NCBI GenBank assembly: GCA_028703035.1
Contig: JAQVNR010000046.1
Span: forward strand, 1 to 11,674
Length of the DNA stretch: 11,674 bases
Origin: Bacilli bacterium
GTDB lineage: Bacteria > Bacillota_I > Bacilli_A > RF39 > UBA660
Direction: 5' to 3'
Part shown: one piece after another, positions 6,218-11,674 of the stretch
Numbering within the stretch: the stretch's first letter is position 1
How the letters are laid out: each line of letters opens with the position of its first letter
Notes under the pieces: generated by a model
Seen by the model: the letters and a program-made list of their open reading frames with translations, nothing else
Database searches by the model: none
What the model was told of the DNA's origin: nothing
Position numbers and translations under genes: made by a program

Positions 6218-6493
6218 ATGAAATTAATTAGAATATCAACTATTTATTGTATGTCATGTATTTTTATGAATGAAGTATTAAAAAAAATTGAAAAAAAATA
6301 TTCTGTTTTATATAAAATACAAGATTTAGATTATGATAATAACCAAGAAGAAATTAGCAAATATAATATAGGAACAGTATTACCTGTCTATATTCTACTT
6401 GATGAAAATTCAAAAGAAATCGACCGTTTAATTGGGGAAAAAAGTAAAAGCGAATTAGAACAATTTCTAATAAAAAATGGAGCTATTAAATGA
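6218..6493 (+). CDS. Small thioredoxin-like protein with CMSC active site
   Basis: A 91-residue single-domain thioredoxin-fold protein with no signal peptide, so probably cytoplasmic. The redox centre is C11-M-S-C14 right after the first strand, as in thioredoxin and glutaredoxin-like proteins, and the cis-proline is in GTVLPV (P56). It can exchange disulfides with a partner. The ATG overlaps nothing upstream; AGGGAG at 6205-6210 lies 7 nt ahead, and an ATG at 6211 is immediately followed by a stop. Its end overlaps the CcdA-like transporter gene by four bases (ATGA), so the two are coupled and this protein is the natural cytoplasmic electron donor to that transporter. At 91 residues it is shorter than classical thioredoxin (about 105) and lacks the WCGPC motif. 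Confidence 0.88.
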   Translation: MKLIRISTIYCMSCIFMNEVLKKIEKKYSVLYKIQDLDYDNNQEEISKYNIGTVLPVYILLDENSKEIDRLIGEKSKSELEQFLIKNGAIK

Positions 6494-7341
6494 AAAAGAA
6501 AATATTAATTATTAGTATTATTTTTATTTTGTTATTTTCTTTTGCCCCAACTTTAGTAAGTGCTAATAATAACTTGTTAAATATTGAAGATAGTTCTTTT
6601 AATGTCCCAGTTGTTGGTGAGTTTAATCCCAAAACAGTATCTTTACCTCTACTATCAATGATTATGGGTGTAGTGGACGGTTTTAATCCCTGTGCTTTAT
6701 GGATTTTAATATTTTTAATTACTATGTTATTTAATATGAAAAATCGCAAAAAAATGTGGATTTTAGGTTTAACTTTTATTACTACTAGTGGGCTTGTCTA
6801 TTTATTATTTATGATGTCATGGTTAAATTTAGCTACCTTTTTAACAAAAATACCACTTATTAGACTTTTAATTGCCATATTTGCAATTATTTTTGGGATG
6901 ATAAATATCTATAGATTTTCAAATACAAAAGATATAGGATGTGATGTTACTAATCAGAAACAAAGAAGTAAAATTATAGAAAAAATAAAAAAAATTACTA
7001 CTGAAAAGAAGTTTATTTTATCGGTTTTAGGTATAATGATTCTTGCAATTTCTGTAAATATTTTAGAGTTATTATGTTCCCTAGGGCTTCCGGTTATTTT
7101 TACTCAAGTTCTTGTAATTAATAATTTAAGTGCTCTTCAATATACAATTTATATCTTTATTTATATCTTGTTTTTTCTAATTGATGATATTTTAATTTTT
7201 TTTATCGCAATGAAAACATTAAATATAAAAGGTATATCTAATAAATATACAAAATATTCACATTTAATTGGAGGAATTATTATGTTAATTCTTGGTTTAT
7301 TAATGGTTTTAAAACCTGATTGGTTAATGTTTAATTTTTAA
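6490..7341 (+). CDS. CcdA/DsbD-type thiol-redox membrane transporter
   Basis: A 283-residue polytopic membrane protein. A cleavable-looking signal (residues 1-25, ending VSA) is followed by about 25 extracytoplasmic residues, then about six hydrophobic segments. Two conserved-looking cysteines sit in membrane helices in equivalent contexts: GFNPC (C68) and ILELLC (C196), each at the start of an inverted-repeat half, as in CcdA and the core of DsbD; NPC and the following proline-containing segment are family hallmarks. A third cysteine (C151) lies in a loop. The family moves reducing equivalents from cytoplasmic thioredoxin to extracytoplasmic thiol proteins; here the donor is likely the overlapping CMSC protein and the acceptors the anchored thioredoxin/rhodanese proteins downstream. 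A strong terminator begins at the stop codon. Confidence 0.85.
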   Translation: MKKKILIISIIFILLFSFAPTLVSANNNLLNIEDSSFNVPVVGEFNPKTVSLPLLSMIMGVVDGFNPCALWILIFLITMLFNMKNRKKMWILGLTFITTSGLVYLLFMMSWLNLATFLTKIPLIRLLIAIFAIIFGMINIYRFSNTKDIGCDVTNQKQRSKIIEKIKKITTEKKFILSVLGIMILAISVNILELLCSLGLPVIFTQVLVINNLSALQYTIYIFIYILFFLIDDILIFFIAMKTLNIKGISNKYTKYSHLIGGIIMLILGLLMVLKPDWLMFNF

Positions 7342-7365
7342 ACTCAACTTAAAGTTGAGTTTTTT
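7340..7365 (+). terminator. Intrinsic terminator after the CcdA-like gene
   Basis: AAACTCAACT (7340-7349) pairs with AGTTGAGTTT (7353-7362) with loop TAA, and the T-run extends to 7365. It overlaps the stop codon of the gene. The downstream genes therefore probably have their own promoter, with some read-through possible. Confidence 0.85.
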
Positions 7366-7394
7366 CAACCTCTTCTTTATTTTAAATATATTTT
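7341..7394 (+). repeat. Duplicated 54-bp intergenic module, copy 2
   Basis: Near-identical partner of 6126-6179. Downstream similarity again runs on to the ribosome site: a TATGCT -10-like box (7403-7408) aligns with TATTCT of copy 1, so the whole terminator-promoter interval was probably duplicated and both copies could drive the genes that follow. Confidence 0.78.
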
Positions 7395-7429
7395 GAGTGA
7401 GATATGCTAAGATAAGAACGGAGGAAATT

Positions 7430-8122
7430 ATGAAAAATAAAACATTAGTAATCATTATGATTACACTAGCATTTTTGATTGGAGGTATTACCTCACAATT
7501 AATCTTTAAGAATAATAGTAATCAACTAAAAGACTTACCAAAACCAGAAATTACCGATGGGATTAGGGGAACCAATTTTGGGATTGATAAAAATATCAAT
7601 GAGGATACAATTGATAATTATTTGAATCGTGAAGATAGTGTTTATCGTGATATGAGAATGTTAATTGATGCAGGTGATTATGAAAGCATTGGAGGAGATT
7701 CTTACTTATCAGGTATTATTAAAGGCTTTGAAGCAGTTCCTTTACCAAAGATTGTCAATGTTACTGGACTACCAGAAGAAGTTGGTGATACTTATCAAGG
7801 AACTACTCTATTTACTTTAACTGAAGATGGAAAGTACTCTCCTAATTATGAAGAGTCTATGGAATATTTAGAATACTATTTTCCAAAAGATAAAAACATT
7901 TTCTTGATGTGCGGTGGTGGTGGCTATTCAGGAATGATGAAAGAAATGCTTATAAATCTTGGCTGGGACAAAAATAAGATTTATAACACCGGTGCCCATT
8001 GGTCTTATAATGGTAATAATAATATTATTATTAAGAATACTAAAAATGGTGATGTTAGTTATGATTTTTGGAAAGTAACTTATCATGATATAGATTTTAA
8101 GATTTTACATAAGGTCGATTAA
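7430..8122 (+). CDS. Membrane-anchored extracytoplasmic rhodanese-like protein
   Basis: A 230-residue protein with an N-terminal membrane anchor (about residues 5-26) and one rhodanese domain outside the membrane. Visible: the early domain motif YRDMRMLIDAGDY (about 72-84) followed by AVPLP, and the active-site loop FLMCGGGGYSG with nucleophile C161, close to the usual six-residue rhodanese loop, then a YNTGAHWSYNG segment near the end. Rhodaneses carry sulfane sulfur as a cysteine persulfide and transfer it to a thiol acceptor. ATG 7430 is chosen because GGAGG at 7420-7424 sits 5 nt ahead; the in-frame GTG at 7397 lies inside the promoter region. The stop shares a base with the next start (TAATG). 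The neighbours are thiol-redox proteins that could reduce its persulfide or disulfide. Confidence 0.85.
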   Translation: MKNKTLVIIMITLAFLIGGITSQLIFKNNSNQLKDLPKPEITDGIRGTNFGIDKNINEDTIDNYLNREDSVYRDMRMLIDAGDYESIGGDSYLSGIIKGFEAVPLPKIVNVTGLPEEVGDTYQGTTLFTLTEDGKYSPNYEESMEYLEYYFPKDKNIFLMCGGGGYSGMMKEMLINLGWDKNKIYNTGAHWSYNGNNNIIIKNTKNGDVSYDFWKVTYHDIDFKILHKVD

Positions 8123-8562
8123 TGAAAAAATTAATACTAATAGTACTTATTTGTTTCTTAGTATTAGGATGTGAAAAAGAAAAAACATTTTATTTAGATG
8201 ATAATTGTTATGGTGAAAATGCAATAACAGAAATTGATAATAAAAAATTAAAGGAATTAGAAAAAAACGATGCATCATTTATAATTTTTATTTATCAGCC
8301 GATGTGCACTACATCTTATAATTTTAATAATGTTTTAACCAACTTTTCAAAACAACATGATATAGAATTATATAAAATTACTTATGCGAATATAAAGGAT
8401 AGCTCTCTAGCCAAACACATTAAATATTTTCCATCGGTAGCTATTTATCAAGAAGGTATTGTAGCTACATATTTAGACCCAAATAAGGAGGAAGATATCC
8501 AATATTATGAATCTGTAGATGGATTTAAGGAGTGGCTTACTCAATATGTTTTGCTAAAGTAA
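8122..8562 (+). CDS. Thioredoxin-like lipoprotein with CxxS site
   Basis: A 146-residue protein with a lipoprotein signal: KK then a hydrophobic stretch and a lipobox L13-V-L-G-C17, so it should be lipid-anchored outside the membrane. The rest has a thioredoxin-like layout: a strand FIIFIYQ followed by PMCTTS, in which C62 occupies the first active-site position and S65 the second, then a helix, a strand ELYKITYA, and cis-Pro P104 in KYFPSVAIY. The CxxS site cannot form its own disulfide, so it may act as a monothiol trap or isomerase or bind persulfide; another cysteine (C29) precedes the domain. The start overlaps the stop of the rhodanese gene by one base, indicating a coupled operon. Family assignment rests on pattern; the fold is fairly convincing. 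Confidence 0.75.
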   Translation: MKKLILIVLICFLVLGCEKEKTFYLDDNCYGENAITEIDNKKLKELEKNDASFIIFIYQPMCTTSYNFNNVLTNFSKQHDIELYKITYANIKDSSLAKHIKYFPSVAIYQEGIVATYLDPNKEEDIQYYESVDGFKEWLTQYVLLK

Positions 8563-8579
8563 TTTAAAAGGAGTAGCTA

Positions 8580-9059
8580 ATGAAACATAAAAATAAAATA
8601 TTCATAATCTTAACAATTACATTAATTATATTTGTTGTTATTGCAACCATAATTAAAATAAATCAAACTTCTGAGTACAATAATGAAAGTTTAATAAATA
8701 AGAATGCACAATTATCTGATATTGAATTTATTGAAGGTAAAGTAAATATTTATTTCTTTTGGGGAAATGGCTGTCCACATTGTGAGGATGAATTTAGCTT
8801 TCTAGAAAAACTTAGTGAAGAATATAGCAAAGATATTAACATTTATTCCTTTGAGGTTTGGAATAACCAAGATAACACCCAAATATTAACTGATTTTGCA
8901 AGAATAATGCAAAAACAAGTTACAGGAGTTCCTTTTACTATCATTGGAGAAGAAAGTTTTAGTGGCTTTAGTACATCTATAGAAGATAACTTTAAAAACG
9001 CTATTAAAAAACAAATTAATAATGATTTTGATGTATATAAAGAATATAAACAAAATTAA
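8580..9059 (+). CDS. Membrane-anchored thioredoxin-like protein with CPHC active site
   Basis: A 159-residue protein with an N-terminal anchor (about 7-25) and one extracytoplasmic thioredoxin domain. The active site is C65-P-H-C68 in FFWGNGCPHCEDE, the dipeptide of DsbA-type and many Gram-positive surface thioredoxins, and the cis-proline is in TGVPFTI (P118). It would oxidise, reduce or isomerise disulfides on the outer face and could receive electrons from the CcdA-like transporter. AAGGAG at 8568-8573 lies 6 nt before the ATG, 17 bp after the lipoprotein gene, so it is the last gene of the three-gene operon. No clear terminator hairpin follows. Confidence 0.88.
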   Translation: MKHKNKIFIILTITLIIFVVIATIIKINQTSEYNNESLINKNAQLSDIEFIEGKVNIYFFWGNGCPHCEDEFSFLEKLSEEYSKDINIYSFEVWNNQDNTQILTDFARIMQKQVTGVPFTIIGEESFSGFSTSIEDNFKNAIKKQINNDFDVYKEYKQN

Positions 9060-9112
9060 AATATAAAGACTCTGTTAGGTTAGAAATAATAATTTCAAAA
9101 AGTTATAATCAG

Positions 9113-9121
9113 TGATATAAT
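9113..9121 (+). promoter_or_regulatory. Extended -10 promoter upstream of the HD gene
   Basis: TGATATAAT matches TGn plus TATAAT (9116-9121). A weak -35-like TTCAAA (9094-9099) lies 16 bp upstream. Transcription would start near 9128, about 18 nt before the ATG. Confidence 0.55.
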
Positions 9122-9145
9122 ATGTATATGTAGAAAGAGATTAAA

Positions 9146-9799
9146 ATGTATGAAAAAATATTAAATGATAATTATATTTTAAATTTATATAATAAAATAT
9201 CAATATATGAGGAAAATGAAAAAGGTTGGGCTCACCATAATCTTCAGCACGCAATAAATGTAGCTGAAATGATTGAGTTAATTTTAATGGGTTTATTCTA
9301 TAATAAAGTATTTATTGAAAATGCAAAGATAGCAGCCCTACTTCATGATATAGGATGCATTAATGGCAAAGAAAATCATCCAGCTAAATCAGAGTTAATG
9401 GCAAAAGAGTATTTTAAAAAAAAAAATATTAAACTAAAATATGAAAAAGAAGTTTTAAGCGCAATTAAAAATCATAGTGCCGGATTTGATGAAAATAATC
9501 TTATGACTATTTGTTTAATATTCTGCGATAAAATAGATATTAAAAAAACCAGAGTTGCCAAAGAAGGATATAATGTTGTTGGCATGAGACAACTTCAATA
9601 TATAGATGATATAAATATTTTTATTAATCAAGATATTATTAAAATAGATTTTATTATAAACGATTTACTTAATTTAAAAGAATTAGAAGATTTTTATTTC
9701 ACTGATAAAGTATTTAAGGCTATAAATAGTTTTGCTAATAAGATAAATAAAAAACCTATAATAAATATTAATAATCAAAAATGGAATTATAATCAATAA
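9146..9799 (+). CDS. HD-domain metal-dependent phosphohydrolase
   Basis: A 217-residue soluble HD-superfamily protein. Metal-binding residues are visible in order: H35 (HHNLQHAINVAE), the H67-D68 pair (ALLHDIG), further histidines in ENHPAKS (H78) and KNHSAG (H110), and D128 in CDKID. The set H...HD...H...H...D is that of the HD/HDc phosphohydrolases that hydrolyse nucleotides or phosphate esters, including the YfbR/YpgQ-like and cyclic-nucleotide-related branches. It stands alone with its own promoter. The ribosome site is weak (AAAGAG around 9134-9139), so the ATG at 9146 is the best but not certain start. The tail after residue 190 is asparagine-rich and low complexity, as in many AT-rich genomes. 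Substrate cannot be assigned. Confidence 0.85.
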   Translation: MYEKILNDNYILNLYNKISIYEENEKGWAHHNLQHAINVAEMIELILMGLFYNKVFIENAKIAALLHDIGCINGKENHPAKSELMAKEYFKKKNIKLKYEKEVLSAIKNHSAGFDENNLMTICLIFCDKIDIKKTRVAKEGYNVVGMRQLQYIDDINIFINQDIIKIDFIINDLLNLKELEDFYFTDKVFKAINSFANKINKKPIININNQKWNYNQ

Positions 9800-9835
9800 C
9801 AAAATTTCGGTCTTTTATTTGAATGAATAAAAAGA

Positions 9836-9841
9836 TATAAT
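9836..9841 (+). promoter_or_regulatory. Candidate -10 box upstream of the choloylglycine hydrolase gene
   Basis: A perfect TATAAT lies in the 145-bp gap before 9945, without a good -35 at 17 bp. In such AT-rich DNA this is weak evidence alone. Confidence 0.3.
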
Positions 9842-9944
9842 AACTATAATACCTAATGCTGAAGTTCATAGAATGATTTAATTATCATTTTTTTATTATG
9901 TATTAATTTATTTAAATAAAATATAATTATTTAGGAGTGATTTT

Positions 9945-10901
9945 ATGTGTACGGCAATGTTTTTACAATCTAAAAGCAAAGAAGCTTTTTTTGGTAGAAC
10001 TATGGACTTTTCATATGAAATATCACCAGAGGTATATGTAGTTCCTAAAGATTATGAGTGGTTAAGTTTAAAATCTAATTTAAAAATTAAAAATAAGTAT
10101 CGGTTTATTGGAACCGGTCAAGATACTGGAAATATTTTATTTGCTGATGGAGCTAATGAAAAAGGTTTAGGAGTTGCTACATTGTATTTTTCTGAATATG
10201 CTTATTATGATGAGGAAATAAAAACAGATAAAGTTTCTATTGCTCATATAGAATTAGTTTCTTATCTTTTAGGTAATTGTGCATCAGTTGAAGAAGTAAT
10301 TAAAGCATTATCTTTTATTCACCTTTTTGGAATAACTGATGAGGTGACTAACTCAGTTGCGCCTCTTCACTGGATAATTGCTGATAAACACGGAAACTGT
10401 ATTGTTGTTGAAAGTACTAAAGCTGGTGTAAAAATATACAATAATCCAATTGGAGTTTTAGCAAATAGTCCTAATTTTCCGTGGCATCTTACCAACCTTA
10501 GAAATTATTATCAGCTATCTCCTATCCAATTAGAAAGACGCATTTGGGGAAATCTTATTTTAACTCCTTTTGGTCAAGGCGCTGGTACTTTTGGTTTACC
10601 AGGAGATTTTACTCCACCATCAAGATTTGTTAGACTATCTTATATAAAAAGTTTTATTATGCTTCCAATAACTAATGAAGAAACATTAGTTACTTGTTTT
10701 AATGCGATGAATTCAATTACAATACCTAAAGGAGTTGTAATTACTAAAAATAATACTTTTGACTATACAAAATATACTGTCTTTACAAATTTAACTACTG
10801 GTGATTATTACTTTAATACGTATTTAAATCCTGAAATAAAGAAAAAAAATATCTTTGATAACAATAGTGATAAAATACTTTCATTAGGAAAGTTATTTTA
10901 A
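9945..10901 (+). CDS. Choloylglycine hydrolase family amidase (penicillin V acylase/bile salt hydrolase)
   Basis: A 318-residue Ntn-hydrolase whose catalytic residue is Cys2, exposed when Met1 is removed. Residues matching the known active site: C2, R18 and D21 (FFGRTMDF), N174 (LANSPNF) and R227 (LPGDFTPPSRFVR). The stretch ADGANEKGLGVATLYF carries Y81 where bile salt hydrolases usually have Asn and Bacillus-type penicillin V acylase has Tyr, so acylase-like specificity is somewhat more likely than bile-salt deconjugation; this single residue is suggestive only. No signal peptide is present, so the enzyme is cytoplasmic. AGGAG at 9933-9937 lies 7 nt before the ATG. Length is close to the usual 320-340. 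The last 9 bp overlap the end of the convergent methyltransferase-like gene. Confidence 0.92.
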   Translation: MCTAMFLQSKSKEAFFGRTMDFSYEISPEVYVVPKDYEWLSLKSNLKIKNKYRFIGTGQDTGNILFADGANEKGLGVATLYFSEYAYYDEEIKTDKVSIAHIELVSYLLGNCASVEEVIKALSFIHLFGITDEVTNSVAPLHWIIADKHGNCIVVESTKAGVKIYNNPIGVLANSPNFPWHLTNLRNYYQLSPIQLERRIWGNLILTPFGQGAGTFGLPGDFTPPSRFVRLSYIKSFIMLPITNEETLVTCFNAMNSITIPKGVVITKNNTFDYTKYTVFTNLTTGDYYFNTYLNPEIKKKNIFDNNSDKILSLGKLF

Positions 10902-11522
10902 ATTTTGATAATTCTTTTTCAATATTAAATTATGGCTACTTGATACTTCTTTTCCTCCAAAATTTAGATAATATAAATCTATCGCATCATAAATAAGTTG
11001 TTTATATTTAGGATCTTTATATATTCTTTTAACAAATCTTGTTACTTCTTCTGTATCTGAAAGTATTAAAAATAAATCAATATTTTTTTCTAAACACAAA
11101 TTAATAATATCATAAAGTAAATTTACGGTTTCTACTTCACTATCTCGATCATCGAAAAAATCATAATTGTAATAATAAGGACATACTGAAACTAATAAGT
11201 CATATTTTTCCATTTCAACATGTTTTGAAAAAGTACCATATATATTTAAATTATCAATTTGTGATTTAGCCTGAGGATAAATTTCGTAAGCATCTATTCT
11301 TTTATATGATTCTGCTAAAATTTTAGCTAAATTCATTTCTCCTGCTCCGACTTCGCATAAATAATTATATTCTTCAGGTTTAAAAATTTGTTTAATAATA
11401 TTTCCTACATATAAATGTCGATTATTAATAAACCCTGATGATTTTGTTTTAGCTTTTTTTAGATTATTCAATTTATCACCGCTTTTAAATGTTATTTTAG
11501 TACTTTCTAGTAAATAATACAA
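10893..11522 (-). CDS. SAM-dependent methyltransferase-like protein, start uncertain
   Basis: Up to 209 residues with a Rossmann methyltransferase pattern: motif I LCEVGAGEMNLAKILAE (EVGAGE at 57-62), an acidic residue ending strand 2 (E80 in DAYEIYP), and D108-LLVSVCPYYY at the strand 4 position, where NPPY-type or related motifs occur in N-methyltransferases. The acceptor substrate is unknown. The C-terminus looks natural and overlaps the convergent acylase gene by 9 bp. The 5' end is unclear: no ATG precedes M63, the TTG at 11522 has no ribosome site, and a TTG at 11471 behind GGTGA is an alternative. The gene abuts the repeats of an IS21-like end, so its 5' portion may have been lost or its expression changed by that insertion. 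Confidence 0.65.
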   Translation of the reverse strand: MYYLLESTKITFKSGDKLNNLKKAKTKSSGFINNRHLYVGNIIKQIFKPEEYNYLCEVGAGEMNLAKILAESYKRIDAYEIYPQAKSQIDNLNIYGTFSKHVEMEKYDLLVSVCPYYYNYDFFDDRDSEVETVNLLYDIINLCLEKNIDLFLILSDTEEVTRFVKRIYKDPKYKQLIYDAIDLYYLNFGGKEVSSSHNLILKKNYQNLK

Positions 11523-11529
11523 GCTAAAA

Positions 11530-11543
11530 ACTAAAATTTTAGT
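11530..11543. repeat. 14-bp perfect palindrome beside the methyltransferase 5' end
   Basis: ACTAAAATTTTAGT is fully self-complementary and flanked by A-run and T-run, so it could act as a weak bidirectional terminator or an operator just upstream of the methyltransferase-like gene. Confidence 0.5.
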
Positions 11544-11555
11544 ATTTTTTGTGAT

Positions 11556-11667
11556 TTTTAAGTGAAAATGTTACATTTTTAGGTAGTCAATTTTAAGTGA
11601 AAATGTTACATATAAAAAAAGCTTTAAAAATATATTAATCAGTCAATTTTAAGTGAAAATGTTACAT
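11556..11667. repeat. Three direct copies of a 21-bp repeat; probable IS21-type element end
   Basis: The 21-bp unit beginning TTTTAAGTGAAAATG and ending TTACAT occurs at 11556-11576, 11591-11611 and 11647-11667, identical in all three. The last two copies share the longer context AGTCAA before and AT after. Multiple short repeats at the termini, carrying transposase-binding sites, are characteristic of IS21-family elements, and an IS21-family remnant lies at the other end of the window. No element gene is visible before the window ends, so the assignment is inferred. Confidence 0.72.
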
Positions 11668-11674
11668 ATTAATT

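Noticed and set aside
6486..6749. An 87-codon leftward open frame
   Set aside because: Antisense to the signal peptide and first membrane segment of the CcdA-like gene.
11556..11667. CRISPR array formed by the three 21-bp repeats
   Set aside because: Units are short, AT-rich and non-palindromic, with unequal intervals of 14 and 35 bp between copies and no cas genes; an IS terminus explains them better.

Overview
The window comes from a very AT-rich, low-GC Gram-positive type bacterium, most likely a gut Bacillota/Erysipelotrichia-like lineage. Coding regions use the standard code (TGG for Trp; TAA, TAG and TGA as stops), Shine-Dalgarno sites are AGGAGG-like, and exported proteins carry Gram-positive style lipoprotein and membrane anchors. 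A choloylglycine-hydrolase family enzyme fits a host-associated life, but the species cannot be named from the sequence.

Layout. (1) 1-1247: leftward remains of an IS21-family element, istB (running off the left edge) and a 5'-truncated istA. (2) 1250-3872: a three-gene rightward cassette (small Ser/Thr protein kinase, a 408-residue protein of unknown function, a PD-(D/E)XK nuclease-like protein) bracketed by two stem-loops whose 8-bp stem cores are identical and whose 13-nt loops are related in inverted orientation. (3) 3873-4188: non-coding stretch with two perfect 22-bp palindromes, one filling the spacer of a good promoter, then the 3' half of a tRNA-Trp(CCA) gene without its 5' half. (4) 4189-5385: a GNAT acetyltransferase, then two decayed genes (a short 2-deoxyribosyltransferase-like fragment and a BtpA/SgcQ protein with an in-frame internal deletion). 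(5) 5441-9059: a membrane-anchored XRE regulator and five extracytoplasmic thiol/sulfur genes (CxxC thioredoxin-like, CcdA-like transporter, anchored rhodanese, CxxS lipoprotein, anchored CPHC thioredoxin), punctuated by a duplicated 54-bp terminator/intergenic module. (6) 9146-10901: an HD-domain phosphohydrolase and a choloylglycine hydrolase family protein. (7) 10893-11522: a convergent methyltransferase-like gene with a doubtful start, followed by three copies of a 21-bp repeat that look like an IS21-type element end.

How it fits together. The mix of insertion-sequence debris, a tRNA 3' fragment, decayed genes and compact cassettes marks an accessory region that has been rearranged repeatedly. 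The most interesting candidate for an undescribed system is the kinase-unknown-nuclease operon: its genes overlap or abut, it is AT-rich and soluble-looking, and it resembles the architecture of conflict/defence modules, although no known system was recognised. The second is the thiol-redox group: a CcdA-like electron conduit could reduce several surface thioredoxin/rhodanese proteins, possibly under control of the cysteine-bearing membrane regulator next door. Both functional readings are inference from domain content and gene order.
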